Positions 18,335-26,796 of a DNA stretch of 64,000 nucleotides are shown in pieces; within the stretch, counting starts at the first letter, position 1; each line of letters begins with the position of its first letter. Location: positions 217,149 to 281,148 of the forward strand of contig CAJXMJ010000003.1 in NCBI GenBank assembly GCA_913056455.1, written 5' to 3'. The stretch comes from an uncultured Fodinibius sp. (lineage in GTDB: Bacteria > Bacteroidota > Rhodothermia > Balneolales > Balneolaceae). The position numbers and the translations under genes are program-made. The notes beneath the pieces were generated by a model, which worked only from the letters and a program-made list of their open reading frames with translations, had not been told where the DNA came from and ran no database searches.

Positions 18335-19138
18335 TTATTCGAGGGAAAAATTCAATTTTTGCTCATAAGCAAAACCACTTTGAAGGGGATCTGAAAGCTC
18401 TCTGAATGTTACCGGTACCGACTTTGATCCGGCCAGAACAACAAAATGCAAATGTGGGGTGGTCGAGAATCCGGTATTGCCGCTAAAGCCGATAACTTCC
18501 CCGGCGTAAACTTGTTCACCAACATCGACGAGGGCTCCCTTATGTCGCAGATGGGCATAGACGGCTATGGTTCCGTCATTATGGCAAACCATAATTTTAT
18601 TGGCTTGTTGCAAATAATCCTCATTGTCGCCGCCCTTTTTATTATTAACACTTACAAATCCGACCGTTCCACCGCGAGCAGCACTGATCAGACTGTTTTC
18701 GGGCATCTTAAAATCGAAGGCATACTTTGAGTTTGGCATGTTGTGGGTAAAAGCCGAGTTATTTCCCTGTATAAGTATATGAGACTTTCCCTTGGGGTAG
18801 GGCAGTAAATATTTATAGCTTGAATCGTGAATTGCATTGGGATTACCAAGCGTGAGATGGTATCGCACCTGTCCTTTGAATTCGGAAGGAGAATCTAATG
18901 AATCGATGGGCAGTTGAATAAGCTTGTCTTTCCCTCCCTTTGGTACAAAGCGCTCAAACTTGGTATCCAGTGAATCGGGTTCAGCTTTTAAATAAACAGG
19001 GCAGGGGAGATTGTTTTGAGCCCATAGGGTGAACTCCTCGTTAGAGATATCGTCCCAAATAAAGACTGCCTGGGCATTGGAGTCCTGAACAGTACCCACT
19101 AATGGGAGAAGAAATAAAAGTAGGATAAGTGTACGCAT
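18335..19138 (-). CDS. Secreted M23-family peptidase
   Basis: The 267-residue protein has a signal peptide (ending near SNAQ, residue 23), a strand-rich middle and a C-terminal LytM/M23 domain. Zinc-site elements visible are AFDFKMPENS (Asp) and the HLHF motif in STTPHLHFVVL near residue 232; AVYAHLRHKG supplies the other conserved histidine. Members cleave peptidoglycan cross-bridges or act as non-catalytic activators. Here the motifs look sufficient for catalysis. The substrate is not determinable. It appears monocistronic, and the 153 bases upstream toward the patatin gene hold nothing recognisable. Confidence 0.85.
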   Translation of the reverse strand: MRTLILLLFLLPLVGTVQDSNAQAVFIWDDISNEEFTLWAQNNLPCPVYLKAEPDSLDTKFERFVPKGGKDKLIQLPIDSLDSPSEFKGQVRYHLTLGNPNAIHDSSYKYLLPYPKGKSHILIQGNNSAFTHNMPNSKYAFDFKMPENSLISAARGGTVGFVSVNNKKGGDNEDYLQQANKIMVCHNDGTIAVYAHLRHKGALVDVGEQVYAGEVIGFSGNTGFSTTPHLHFVVLAGSKSVPVTFRELSDPLQSGFAYEQKLNFSLE

Positions 19139-19215
19139 ATGACCATTTGATAATAGTTGGTTTCCCTACCCAGTTTAGACTATGTAACAGTATTTTGTAT
19201 TACGAAGTTTAACCG

Positions 19216-19554
19216 TTAACTAAGTTTGCTGCCATCAGGGATATTTTTATCGGGCACTGCCAGTACTACGCCTTCATCGTCTCGGTAAAAGCCGGTAATG
19301 AGACATTCAGAAATAAAGGGTCCAATTTGTTTGGGAGGAAAATTTATGACGCCAATAACTTGTTTATCGATGAGATCGGTTGTTGAGTACAGGGATGTAA
19401 TTTGGGCACTGCTCTTCTTGATCCCAATTTCTTTGCCGAAATGTATCCACAGCTTATAAGCAGGTTTGTTCGCTTCTGGAAATTCCTCGGCCTTGATGAT
19501 CGTTCCGACTCGAAGGTCGACCTGTTCAAATTCTTCCCAACTAATTGTTGACAT
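19216..19554 (-). CDS. csaA: CsaA-like tRNA-binding/chaperone protein
   Basis: The real start is the ATG at 19554. The ORF track extends 20 codons upstream into the preceding thioesterase gene, whereas family members begin near MSTISWEEFEQVDLRVGTI. The 112-residue OB-fold protein has the tRNA-binding-domain hallmarks DLRVGTIIKAEEFPEANKPAYKLWI, QIT and VINFPPKQIG. CsaA homodimers bind tRNA-like or unfolded protein substrates and have been linked to protein export in Bacillus. It starts seven bases after the thioesterase stop codon without a clear ribosome site, so translational coupling is likely. Confidence 0.93.
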   Translation of the reverse strand: MSTISWEEFEQVDLRVGTIIKAEEFPEANKPAYKLWIHFGKEIGIKKSSAQITSLYSTTDLIDKQVIGVINFPPKQIGPFISECLITGFYRDDEGVVLAVPDKNIPDGSKLS

Positions 19555-19561
19555 TAATTGA

Positions 19562-20008
19562 CTATTGGTTTTGCCATTCGAATGATTCAGTTCGCGGAAA
19601 CTGCATAACAACATCTAATAATTTATCAGGAGGTTTTCCTAACTTTCGTTGTTTCAGATTTAGCCAGGCTCCATCAACAATGATTTGGGCTGCTTGGTCA
19701 CCGTTCTGCTTAAATATCTCGTGGAGAAAAGACCAACGCGAACCATCCTTACGCATCGTCAGCACTTTACAAGTAACTGTAATTTGTTCTGATAGCCCGA
19801 TCTCTTTAAAAAACTTTGTTTCTTCCCTGAATAAGATAGGCCCAAGATTCATTTCGGCAATGTCTTTAATGGGTAGCCCAAAACTCTGGAACATAGCGAT
19901 ACGTGTTTGGGCAGCATAGTCATTATATACCGAATGCCGCATGTGACGATTGGGATCCATATCGGCCCAGATCACTTCGTATGTTTTGCTATAATCTTTT
20001 TTCTGCAT
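19562..20008 (-). CDS. Acyl-CoA thioesterase (hotdog fold, 4HBT family)
   Basis: The 148-residue protein matches the 4-hydroxybenzoyl-CoA thioesterase/FadM-YbgC type hotdog proteins. It has the motif WADMDPNRHMRHSVYNDYAAQTR, with the catalytic Asp-x-x-x-H-M arrangement, a helix MFQSFG, and strands LFREETKFFKEI and ITVTCKVLTM. It would hydrolyse an acyl-CoA or acyl-ACP thioester in the cytoplasm; the chain length cannot be read from the sequence. It is followed at once by csaA. Confidence 0.88.
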   Translation of the reverse strand: MQKKDYSKTYEVIWADMDPNRHMRHSVYNDYAAQTRIAMFQSFGLPIKDIAEMNLGPILFREETKFFKEIGLSEQITVTCKVLTMRKDGSRWSFLHEIFKQNGDQAAQIIVDGAWLNLKQRKLGKPPDKLLDVVMQFPRTESFEWQNQ

Positions 20009-20267
20009 AAGAAGGCTATTCGTTGTATATCAAGATAGATGAAAGTGATCTGATGATGTAGTGTTATTGCAAATAGAGTTTCGTTTTTACTGGTTGTATA
20101 CACTATTGTAAAAGAAATTCTTTCGATAAGCGAGCAATATTTAAATGAGGGAGTTAACTATGTTAATAGTAGCCCTTGCCCAAAAAGGTAACATAGAGAT
20201 ATTAATGGGAGGGGAATTGAGTGGGCGGGATGGGGTATAGTTTAAATTGATTCACGTAATTTTCCGA

Positions 20268-21131
20268 TCATTTTTTATCGGGGAGTTTATCAGGATTTAG
20301 GATCGAGAATATTCTTATGATTGTATTTTTCTTGAGGCTAAATGTCCAGATGCTGTGGAGTTCTCCCTTGATGTAGACTTTAAACCCAAGCCGATTGTTT
20401 ACATGGGTGAACTCTATTTCGACATGCCCTTCATTTTTATCGGCGATGCTTACTAAGAATTTGCTTATTTTTTTAGCACTTATAATAGGTTTGGGAGCAG
20501 CCTCAGCCTTGCCGCCACCGTCAGAATATAAAACAGCATCATCGGTTAAAAGAGCTTGGAGCTTGTCAATATTCCTATCCTGCAGCGCTTGGAGAAATTG
20601 CTCAATAATGTATTGTTCTTCTTCTTTGGGTAGATCATCCGGAAGAGTATTACTTTGAATTCGTTGGCGGGCCCGTTGTGCCGCTTTCCGACAAGCTGCG
20701 GCGTTCTTATCGACCATCTCAGCAACTTCCTCAAAGGTATATCCGAAGATATCGTGGAGCAAGTAAATGGCCCGCTGATCAACCGGCAAGTTTTCAAGCA
20801 GGTGTAATAAGGCAATAGTTAGTTCATCGTGGAGCTCGATATTGCTATCAGGTTGGTTGTTGCTGACCCCTATTATTGGTTGTGGCAGCCATGGACCGTA
20901 ATACTCTTCTCTCTGATTCTTTGCAGATCGAAGGCGATCAATACAGAGGCGACTAATAATGGTTTTGAGGTATCCCTCCGGGTTCTTAATATCATCGGTA
21001 GAAACGTTTGTCCATCTTAGATATCCATCTTGCACAATATCTTTTGCATCGTGTAGACTGCCCAGCATGCCATAAGCAATATTGGTAAGTTCAGATCGAT
21101 AACTGTTAAAGATCTTAGTCTTATTATTCAT
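20268..21131 (-). CDS. ECF41-group sigma factor with C-terminal SnoaL-like domain
   Basis: The 287-residue protein has sigma region 2 (about 8-75, HDAKDIVQDGYLRW) and region 4 (about 105-160, LPVDQRAIYLLHDIFGYTFEEVAEM). These are joined by a linker carrying WLPQP (81-85), close to the ECF41 linker motif. The C-terminal NTF2/SnoaL domain contains DGGGK (204-208) and ends with NPDKL (279-283). All three motifs are the published hallmarks of ECF41 factors, in which the C-terminal domain takes the place of an anti-sigma factor and modulates activity. It lies three bases after the carboxymuconolactone decarboxylase gene, the usual ECF41 partner and a likely target. Confidence 0.95.
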   Translation of the reverse strand: MNNKTKIFNSYRSELTNIAYGMLGSLHDAKDIVQDGYLRWTNVSTDDIKNPEGYLKTIISRLCIDRLRSAKNQREEYYGPWLPQPIIGVSNNQPDSNIELHDELTIALLHLLENLPVDQRAIYLLHDIFGYTFEEVAEMVDKNAAACRKAAQRARQRIQSNTLPDDLPKEEEQYIIEQFLQALQDRNIDKLQALLTDDAVLYSDGGGKAEAAPKPIISAKKISKFLVSIADKNEGHVEIEFTHVNNRLGFKVYIKGELHSIWTFSLKKNTIIRIFSILNPDKLPDKK

Positions 21132-21134
21132 GGT

Positions 21135-21713
21135 TTAAGGCTGTGAGTTACAAAGGCTGTCAGATGCTATTCCAAGAGGTCGGTTTATCAGGTTATAGTA
21201 ATTTTCCAGGGCATTGAGCCAGGTTATCTCTACTATTTCTTTCTCATTATAATGGGTTTGCAGCTCTTCAAATACCACATCACCAACTTGTTTTTCAAGG
21301 GTAGCTTGTTCGACATATTGGAGCGCTGCTTTTTCGGATTTATCAAATACATCGCTGGATTGGTAATTCAACAGCTGCTCATATTTGCTGATATCAATAT
21401 TCTCTTGGGCATCTGCTTTAGCAATGTCGATACAAAATGAACAGCCATTAAGTGTGGCCACAAAGCTTTTGATATAAAATATAAGTTCATCTGAAAGCGA
21501 AAGGTTATCCTCAATACTCATCAGTTTTTGCGAGAGAGAAAGCGTCTCGGGCATGCGAGCCTGAACAACCTTTACAGGTGTTATGACCTTGCCAAGCTTC
21601 TTTTTGGTGAACCAGTAAGCCAGCTTTTTTTTAATGCCGGTGGGATTATCAATGGGTTTGAGCCGGGGTTCATCTTTTGATGACAACTCGGTTATTTCGT
21701 CAGTAGTATCCAT
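21135..21713 (-). CDS. Carboxymuconolactone decarboxylase (AhpD-like) family protein, ECF41 partner
   Basis: The 192-residue all-helical protein has the CMD core with a CxxC pair in NGCSFCIDIA (C91 and C94). Family members with redox activity normally continue CxxCxxxH, but here the histidine position is an alanine (A98). Proton relay of the AhpD type may therefore be altered or absent. The gene is first in a two-gene unit with the ECF41 sigma factor (three-base gap), an association reported across many phyla. The physiological substrate of these CMD proteins is unknown; oxidative stress or detoxification is an inference. Confidence 0.9.
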   Translation of the reverse strand: MDTTDEITELSSKDEPRLKPIDNPTGIKKKLAYWFTKKKLGKVITPVKVVQARMPETLSLSQKLMSIEDNLSLSDELIFYIKSFVATLNGCSFCIDIAKADAQENIDISKYEQLLNYQSSDVFDKSEKAALQYVEQATLEKQVGDVVFEELQTHYNEKEIVEITWLNALENYYNLINRPLGIASDSLCNSQP

Positions 21714-21792
21714 AATGCTACGTTTTAATTCAATGGTAACATTAATAGACGAAATGGAGAGCTTGAGTGTGACAATAATTCCCGAACTTTTT

Positions 21793-22341
21793 TTATGCGC
21801 TACTATTCCACTCTGATTTAAGAGTACGGTAAATGATGCGGTCTTTAAATTTGTCCTTCAATTGAATGGTTTCCTTTTGGCTCCCTTCTTGGGTGAACCC
21901 AAGGCGTTCCGGAATTGCTCTGCTCTTTTTATTATCGATGGCACAATAAATTTCAACGCGGTTCAGATCCAGCTTATTAAAAGCGTGGCGAACCACTTCG
22001 GAACAGCATTTTGTCATAATTCCCCGTCCCTGATAGGATTTGCCCAACCAATATCCCAGCGAGGTTTTCTGGTTTTGCCAATCTATTTTGTGGTGTCCAA
22101 TGGTTCCTGCAATATTATTATCTACAAGGATGGCAGCCTGAAAGCTTTGATTTTCAACCCACTGTTTTTGGGTCTGTTTTATGAAATCAACAGTATCGTC
22201 TGGCTGTTGGACCGAATCAACCCAGGGAAGCCATTGAGCAAGGTATTCTCGATTCTGGTCTGTAAGCTGAAAGAGCTCCTGGGCGTGTCGCACTTCTAAC
22301 TGTTCAAGACGTTTATGATCAGTTATCTGCCAATCGAACAT
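21793..22341 (-). CDS. RimJ/RimL-type GNAT N-acetyltransferase
   Basis: The 182-residue protein follows the RimJ/RimL pattern. It has an N-terminal substrate half (RHAQELFQLTDQNREYLAQWLPWVD) and the acetyl-CoA loop in LGYWLGKSYQGRGIMTKCCSEV. The late strand is LNRVEIYCAIDNKKSRAIPERLGF, with the typical N-x-x-S-x-x-I-x-x-x-L-G-F. It probably acetylates a protein N-terminus, a ribosomal protein or a small amine. There is no adjacent toxin-like gene. Confidence 0.9.
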   Translation of the reverse strand: MFDWQITDHKRLEQLEVRHAQELFQLTDQNREYLAQWLPWVDSVQQPDDTVDFIKQTQKQWVENQSFQAAILVDNNIAGTIGHHKIDWQNQKTSLGYWLGKSYQGRGIMTKCCSEVVRHAFNKLDLNRVEIYCAIDNKKSRAIPERLGFTQEGSQKETIQLKDKFKDRIIYRTLKSEWNSSA

Positions 22342-22390
22342 GAAAATGGATGATAGTCTTGCTTAAAAGCCATTCGATAAACAGAATCAT

Positions 22391-22876
22391 TTAGGAGTTA
22401 ACCTTTATAAATCGACCGGAGTATTCCAGGCAGAGTAACAAGGTAATGCCATACCCAAGATGCATAATCAATCCTGCTGCTATATTGAGTACCGGAAACC
22501 AGGTATCCATATAAAATATGCCGAATGATTCGCCTCCGGCCATAGAAATTGCGGGGGATACTATAACAGCAGCAATAATTGATATCACAACACCATAGAT
22601 AATGCCTTGTGCCAGCCAGTTAACCGGGAGTTTGTTATCCAGAAAGACAACCCATATTAAGGCTAATAAAATACCACCTATATAGTATGCTGCATTGCCC
22701 CATAGAATGTTGTAGGGGGCCTGTTCATGGATATGATTAAAAATTTCCTTTAGCATGTATCCTACATCAATAACAGGCAGGCCAATGCCGCTTGATAAAA
22801 ATGATAGCATCGACATCATAAATGTAGCAATGAGCCCGCAAATAACTGTTTCCGAAAAAGAATAAGTGCGTTCCAT
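22391..22876 (-). CDS. Hypothetical four-helix membrane protein
   Basis: I prefer the ATG at 22876 over the TTG at 22891 in the track. The roughly 161-residue product has four strongly hydrophobic helices (about residues 12-32, 52-75, 85-105 and 132-152) and few charged residues. Glycines in the first helix (ICGLIATFMMSMLSF) recall a family of small bacterial four-helix proteins of the DUF6789 type, but I am not certain of the family. No function can be proposed. It precedes the GNAT gene on the same strand, 49 bases away. Confidence 0.7.
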   Translation of the reverse strand: MERTYSFSETVICGLIATFMMSMLSFLSSGIGLPVIDVGYMLKEIFNHIHEQAPYNILWGNAAYYIGGILLALIWVVFLDNKLPVNWLAQGIIYGVVISIIAAVIVSPAISMAGGESFGIFYMDTWFPVLNIAAGLIMHLGYGITLLLCLEYSGRFIKVNS

Positions 22877-23177
22877 AACAGGTGTACCCAACGTAATTAG
22901 TTTAAAAGTTTATTTATATATAGATACTATATTACACAGAAACAAATAAGAGCTGTTTTTGTAAAGAGATTCTTCCAGAATATTTATTCGTGAATAAATT
23001 TAGAGAGGTATAATAAACGATTATTAATTTTTATATCGGTATGGGATTGGTGTCAATTTAAAGGAGGTAACCGTACATGCAGAAACGATAAGGAAGACTA
23101 TGTTACCTTGAAAGCAAGAGGGGGGGTAAAGTTTTGATGTTTACAATGAGAGTTCAAGCCAACCTTGCCTAAATAAT
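22877..23177. other. Intergenic stretch without a recognisable gene
   Basis: An AT-rich region of about 300 bases. It contains a strong ribosome-site-like GGAGGT near 23061 followed by an ATG and only three further codons before a stop, which I do not treat as a gene. Nothing else stands out before the terminator hairpin. Confidence 0.5.
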
Positions 23178-23206
23178 AAAAGCCCGGAGCAGTACTCCGG
23201 GCTTTT
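23178..23206 (-). terminator. Terminator downstream of the acidic lipoprotein gene
   Basis: AAAAGCCCGGAG at 23178-23189 pairs perfectly with CTCCGGGCTTTT at 23195-23206 around a five-base loop. T residues on the minus strand would end the transcript of the gene at 23241-24107. Because both arms end in A/T runs it could also act in the other direction. Confidence 0.88.
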
Positions 23207-23240
23207 CAGCGTTTAACAGATAATGTTATTTAATCACGGG

Positions 23241-24107
23241 CTAATCATCATTATCATCTTCGTCGTCCTCATCCTCATCATCATCGAAATCATCTTCGTC
23301 TACCTCAATTTCTTCAACGCCATCTTCGAATTCGGCTTCAAACTCCAACAGTTCGCCGTATTCACTCCAGTCGTACTGTGAAAGATCATAAACGGACCCG
23401 TCTTCTTGCTGCAGCCATCGGGTAGGATTGATACGGACTGATACAACTTGTTGTACGTTCTCTTCGGTGATTTCGAGAGGCGGTTCAAATTCCCGTTCAA
23501 TTTCGATTTCAGCTTCGGCAAATACGTTAAACGATTGTGGGTCTCCATCGCTGGGAGTAAAAGAACCCGTAATCACCATACTGGCTTCATCCGGCCATTC
23601 GGGAAATACCGTTCGAATGGAATCAGCCAAGGCTGTGTGTTCTTGTTCTTCCCCTTCTTCTCCATCGTCGAAGTCGAGGTCTTCGACTTCAAATTCAAGT
23701 TCTTCATAAAGGCCGGCCTGTATAGCGCTGTTGCCCAGGCTTAATGTCTCCTCGCCAAGCGGCAGGTCGACCCAGAAAGCTTTTGATTCAAATTCATCGG
23801 GTTCAACCTCAACGCTGTCATTGTCGCTGTCGGCGGCTTCCAACTTGAACTTTGCGACGATAAACCGGATGTCATCAATCCGAAGGGTGCCATTCGACCC
23901 TTCAATAACTAACGAGTCATGGGATGATGAAGTGGTAATGCCAGATGAGACAGTTTTAGCAGAAGTGTTGCCAGAAATGGTTTTAAATTGGAGGGCAACA
24001 TTTCCTTCTCCCGGTTCCGGGTTAGTATTGGTGGTATCACAACCGGTAAGAAAAGAGATCAGTAGGAAAGATAGCGCAGTGAAGGATAGTAGCTTTGTAA
24101 ATTTCAT
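23241..24107 (-). CDS. Lipoprotein with DUF4382-like domain and polyacidic C-terminus
   Basis: The 288-residue protein begins with a lipoprotein signal (lipobox LTGC, Cys 23). A strand-rich mature part follows (TLRIDDIRFIVAKFKLE, FWVDLPLG, AGLYEELEFEVEDLDF) that resembles the DUF4382 group of Bacteroidota surface lipoproteins; that family call is tentative. Acidic clusters are found throughout, and the last 20 residues are almost entirely Asp and Glu. Such a tail could bind calcium or reflect adaptation to saline conditions, but no specific role is shown. It has its own terminator and appears monocistronic. Confidence 0.7.
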   Translation of the reverse strand: MKFTKLLSFTALSFLLISFLTGCDTTNTNPEPGEGNVALQFKTISGNTSAKTVSSGITTSSSHDSLVIEGSNGTLRIDDIRFIVAKFKLEAADSDNDSVEVEPDEFESKAFWVDLPLGEETLSLGNSAIQAGLYEELEFEVEDLDFDDGEEGEEQEHTALADSIRTVFPEWPDEASMVITGSFTPSDGDPQSFNVFAEAEIEIEREFEPPLEITEENVQQVVSVRINPTRWLQQEDGSVYDLSQYDWSEYGELLEFEAEFEDGVEEIEVDEDDFDDDEDEDDEDDNDD

Positions 24108-24494
24108 GATTCTGATATTATAGATGATAATTTATGCTTTGAAGAAGCAGGGAACGTATATGACGATCGAACTGTAAAAAGGTTACCTGTCTTCTAAAAG
24201 TTGACGTATATGCGTTTATTTCAACTGACTACGGGTACAAATGTTTCAAAGTACCTAAGCTCCCTCAATGAAAGATGGATATGCTATAACAATTTCATGA
24301 AAGCGTATAGGTAATTAGCCAGGGCAACAGAGGTTGCTATCATATTGATTAATCTCCCGATATAGAGTATTCTGAATTAATTAAGAACAGAGTAGTTGAG
24401 TGAAAGTAGTTATAAGGTAAAAAGCCAAAAGAAGAGGAAAGGATACTGTTACAGGCTTTTGATATGATCTGTAATCGAAGTATTTAGAGGATGA
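24108..24494. other. Intergenic stretch without a recognisable gene
   Basis: About 390 bases between the start of the acidic lipoprotein gene and the tRNA-Leu terminator. I see no credible frame, RNA fold or repeat. The promoter of the lipoprotein gene must lie here but does not match the promoter pattern seen elsewhere. Confidence 0.5.
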
Positions 24495-24497
24495 AAT

Positions 24498-24539
24498 AAA
24501 AAAGCTGTAAACCATTTTGTGCAACGATTTACAGCTTTT
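24498..24539 (-). terminator. Terminator of tRNA-Leu
   Basis: AAAAGCTGTAAA at 24500-24511 pairs with TTTACAGCTTTT at 24528-24539. On the minus strand the hairpin follows four bases after the tRNA CCA end and is followed by a T-run. Confidence 0.85.
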
Positions 24540-24543
24540 CGAG

Positions 24544-24631
24544 TGGTGCCCTGGACTGGAGTCGAACCAGCACTCCCTAAATGGGAACTGACCCCTCAAG
24601 CCAGCGCGTCTACCAATTCCGCCACCAGGGC
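24544..24631 (-). tRNA. tRNA-Leu(GAG)
   Basis: The minus strand reads GCCCTGGTGGCGGAATTGGT at the 5' end and has a seven-base acceptor stem closing on CCAGGGC. The anticodon loop TTGAGGG sits between CTGGC and GTCAG, a long variable arm follows, and then GGTTCGACTCC. The anticodon is GAG, and the 3' CCA is encoded (24546-24544). The class II variable arm and GAG anticodon identify leucine. Confidence 0.96.
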
Positions 24632-24662
24632 AATAAGTAAAATAAGGAACTAAACCTGTTAA

Positions 24663-24690
24663 GTCCGCCGAAACGTCAGTGTAGGCGGAC
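24663..24690 (-). other. GC-rich hairpin between TPR gene and tRNA-Leu
   Basis: GTCCGCC at 24663-24669 pairs exactly with GGCGGAC at 24684-24690 around a 14-base loop. There is no T-run, so it is not a classical terminator. Its position just before the tRNA on the minus strand fits a processing or transcript-end structure. Confidence 0.45.
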
Positions 24691-24779
24691 CATCAGGGTA
24701 AAGGTCAAAATTTTCGAGGCCTCAAATATAGGAGTTAATCCCGAAAATTAGAAACAAAATTTATGCGGAAAAAGGCCTG

Positions 24780-25325
24780 CTACATTTCGCCCAGCTGCTC
24801 CTTGACGTATTCGTTGTCCGGATCCATTTTTCTGGCTTGCTGATAGAACCCTTGAGCCTTTTCATCTTGGCCGGCGCGCTGTAAAAGGTCGCCCATCAAG
24901 ATCCAGTTTTCTACATCCTGTGGATCTTGTTTGATACGATTGAGCAGGTATTCATTGGCCTTGCTGGCTTCTCCATTCATGATCATATACAGCACCTTGT
25001 TACGGTGAGCAGCCGGAGAATCATCCAGGTCGATGGCCTTATCGAAGTCTTCTATAGCTTTATCAAGGTTCTCGAGCTGCATGTTGGCAAAACCGCGCAA
25101 GTTATAGTATCCGCTGTTTTCCTCTTCCAACTCAATGGCTTTTTCGAGTGCTTCAATACTTTTTTCCCATTGGTTGAGCTTTTGGAATACCAATCCTTCC
25201 AGGTGGAAGCCATCAGAGTATTCAGGCTCCTTTTTTTGTAGCTGATGGGCAATATCCAGCGCATGATCAAAGTCGCCTTCGTGCAGTAGCGATAATCCTT
25301 CTTCGAGCTGATCTTCGTAGTTCAT
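24780..25325 (-). CDS. Tetratricopeptide-repeat protein
   Basis: The 181-residue protein consists of about five TPR units. Clear repeats are FHLEGLVFQKLNQWEKSIEALEKAIEL, YYNLRGFANMQLENLDKAIEDFDKAIDL and WILMGDLLQRAGQDEKAQGFYQQA, with the usual Gly8, Ala20 and Pro32-like positions. No signal peptide or enzymatic domain is present, so it is probably a cytoplasmic scaffold. Its partner cannot be inferred. It lies downstream of the DUF4834-like and dNK/fol genes with about 70 bases between. Confidence 0.9.
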   Translation of the reverse strand: MNYEDQLEEGLSLLHEGDFDHALDIAHQLQKKEPEYSDGFHLEGLVFQKLNQWEKSIEALEKAIELEEENSGYYNLRGFANMQLENLDKAIEDFDKAIDLDDSPAAHRNKVLYMIMNGEASKANEYLLNRIKQDPQDVENWILMGDLLQRAGQDEKAQGFYQQARKMDPDNEYVKEQLGEM

Positions 25326-25394
25326 GAGAAATAGCTGCTTTCGAGGTTATGGGTAAATGAAATAATGCTTCGAAAGATAAGGAATGTTGAAGCG

Positions 25395-25658
25395 TTAATC
25401 AGATGATTTTGAGGTCGTTTTTTCCTCGTCGGTGATTTCCTCAAATTCGGCCTCTTCAATTTGATCAAAATTCTGTTTCGAAGAATTCTGGGACCGTGAA
25501 TTGCGGTTCTGCTGATTCTGTTGCTGCTGATACATCTGATAGAAAAAGTTTGATCCTTTTCTGCTTTTTTTCTTTGAATCGGAAGGCAGAAAAAGTCGGC
25601 TGATGACCTTAATAAGAAGATACATCACCAAAAAAAATAAAAGGGTGCGAAAAATCAT
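25395..25658 (-). CDS. Small single-pass membrane protein (DUF4834-like)
   Basis: The 87-residue protein has one N-terminal helix (IFRTLLFFLVMYLLIKVISRLFL). A basic stretch KKKSRKG, a Gln/Asn-rich linker and an acidic tail (EEAEFEEITDEE) follow. The same layout is found in small DUF4834 proteins of Bacteroidota, so I offer that name tentatively. Function is unknown. It starts five bases after the deoxynucleoside kinase stop, suggesting one operon. Confidence 0.72.
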   Translation of the reverse strand: MIFRTLLFFLVMYLLIKVISRLFLPSDSKKKSRKGSNFFYQMYQQQQNQQNRNSRSQNSSKQNFDQIEEAEFEEITDEEKTTSKSSD

Positions 25659-25663
25659 TACGG

Positions 25664-26305
25664 TTAATCTGTGATGTGTATATGCGTATTGCCGCGAATG
25701 GGCTGATTGAAAATTTGTTCTTCTATATAATCTAAGTGTTTTTCGTTACTAACGAAATCAATCTCTGATGTATTAATGATCATCAGGGGTGATTTATTGT
25801 AATGGTGGAAAAAATGATTGTAAGCATCACTGAGTTCCTTCAGGTATGATCGGGAGATGTCGCGCTCGTAATCCCGGTCGCGCTCCTTAATATTCTGCAT
25901 GAGTCGATCCACGTTGGATTGCAGGTAAATGACAAGATCAGGCTGTGCAGAAATGCCCGCCATAATTTTGAAAATGGTATCGTAGAGCGCCAGTTCATCA
26001 TCTTCAAGATTGAGCCGGGCAAAGATGCGGTCTTTTTCAAAGATATAATCCGAGATGGTCATCTGTTGAAACAGATCCTTACTGAGCATCTCTTGCTGCT
26101 GCTGAAAACGACTTGCTAAAAATGACATCTGAGTGGGAAAAGCATATCGCTCCCTATCTTTATAAAACTTGGGCAGAAAGGGGTTTTCTTCGAACTGTTC
26201 AAGGACGAGACGTGCATTATGACGTTCGGTTAGCAGTTTTGCCAGGGATGTTTTGCCTACTCCAATGACTCCTTCAATGGCAATAAAATCGAACTCGTTT
26301 TTCAT
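25664..26305 (-). CDS. Deoxynucleoside kinase
   Basis: I choose the ATG at 26305 over the TTG at 26314, because it begins two bases past the folK stop and gives the usual N-terminus KNEFDFIAIEGVIGVGKTSL with the P-loop. The roughly 213-residue enzyme has the dNK features EQFEENPFLPKFY, the ERD-containing LID region (IKERDRDYERDI) and a Q-rich helix FLASRFQQQQEM. It phosphorylates deoxynucleosides (dAdo, dGuo or dCyd) for salvage. It follows folB-folK directly, linking dNTP salvage to folate synthesis. Confidence 0.93.
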   Translation of the reverse strand: MKNEFDFIAIEGVIGVGKTSLAKLLTERHNARLVLEQFEENPFLPKFYKDRERYAFPTQMSFLASRFQQQQEMLSKDLFQQMTISDYIFEKDRIFARLNLEDDELALYDTIFKIMAGISAQPDLVIYLQSNVDRLMQNIKERDRDYERDISRSYLKELSDAYNHFFHHYNKSPLMIINTSEIDFVSNEKHLDYIEEQIFNQPIRGNTHIHITD

Positions 26306-26307
26306 AG

Positions 26308-26796
26308 TTACCAACGTAGATCTGTTTTTTCAAGTCTCAGCTCTGGTGCCGCGGACGTTAGTTGTGCTATGGAAGTTCCGGATTTGGGGTCGTTCCAGTC
26401 GGGCATAACTTCTGCCAGGGGCGTTAACACAAAAAGTCGTTTCTGATATTCCGGATGCGGAATGATAAGATTATCCGTTTGAATCACCAAGTCGCCATAC
26501 GAAATAATATCGAGATCGATCGTGCGAGCACTCCATCTTGGCTGATCAGCACTGCGCCCATGTTGCCGTTCAAAATCTTTAAACGTTTTGATCAGCGGTT
26601 TCGGATTTTTGTTACTCTCCATTACTACAACCGCATTATAAAAGTCCCGCGTAGAGGGACCTACCGGCGCTGTAATATAGATCGATGACTTTTGCAACGG
26701 ATATTCTGATTGCTGCTCCAAAAAATCAGCGGCATCCATCAGGTGTTGATGCCGGTTGCCTACGTTTGATCCCAGTGCTACAACTACCGTTGCCAT
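26308..26796 (-). CDS. folK: 2-amino-4-hydroxy-6-hydroxymethyldihydropteridine pyrophosphokinase
   Basis: The 162-residue protein has the HPPK signature [23 protein letters not shown] at the start, [21 protein letters not shown] in the middle, and [15 protein letters not shown] with the metal-binding D-x-D and [13 protein letters not shown]. It transfers pyrophosphate from ATP to the pterin in folate synthesis. Its first 13 bases overlap the end of folB, so translation of the two is coupled. Confidence 0.96.
   Translation of the reverse strand: MATVVVALGSNVGNRHQHLMDAADFLEQQSEYPLQKSSIYITAPVGPSTRDFYNAVVVMESNKNPKPLIKTFKDFERQHGRSADQPRWSARTIDLDIISYGDLVIQTDNLIIPHPEYQKRLFVLTPLAEVMPDWNDPKSGTSIAQLTSAAPELRLEKTDLRW

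Noticed and set aside
19555-19614. Twenty-codon N-terminal extension of csaA in the ORF track
   Set aside because: It overlaps the thioesterase reading frame and is not found in the CsaA family pattern.
23055-23090. Strong ribosome-site-like AGGAGGT followed by an ATG
   Set aside because: The frame is only four codons long before a stop (M-Q-K-R), and no gene follows on that strand that it could regulate.
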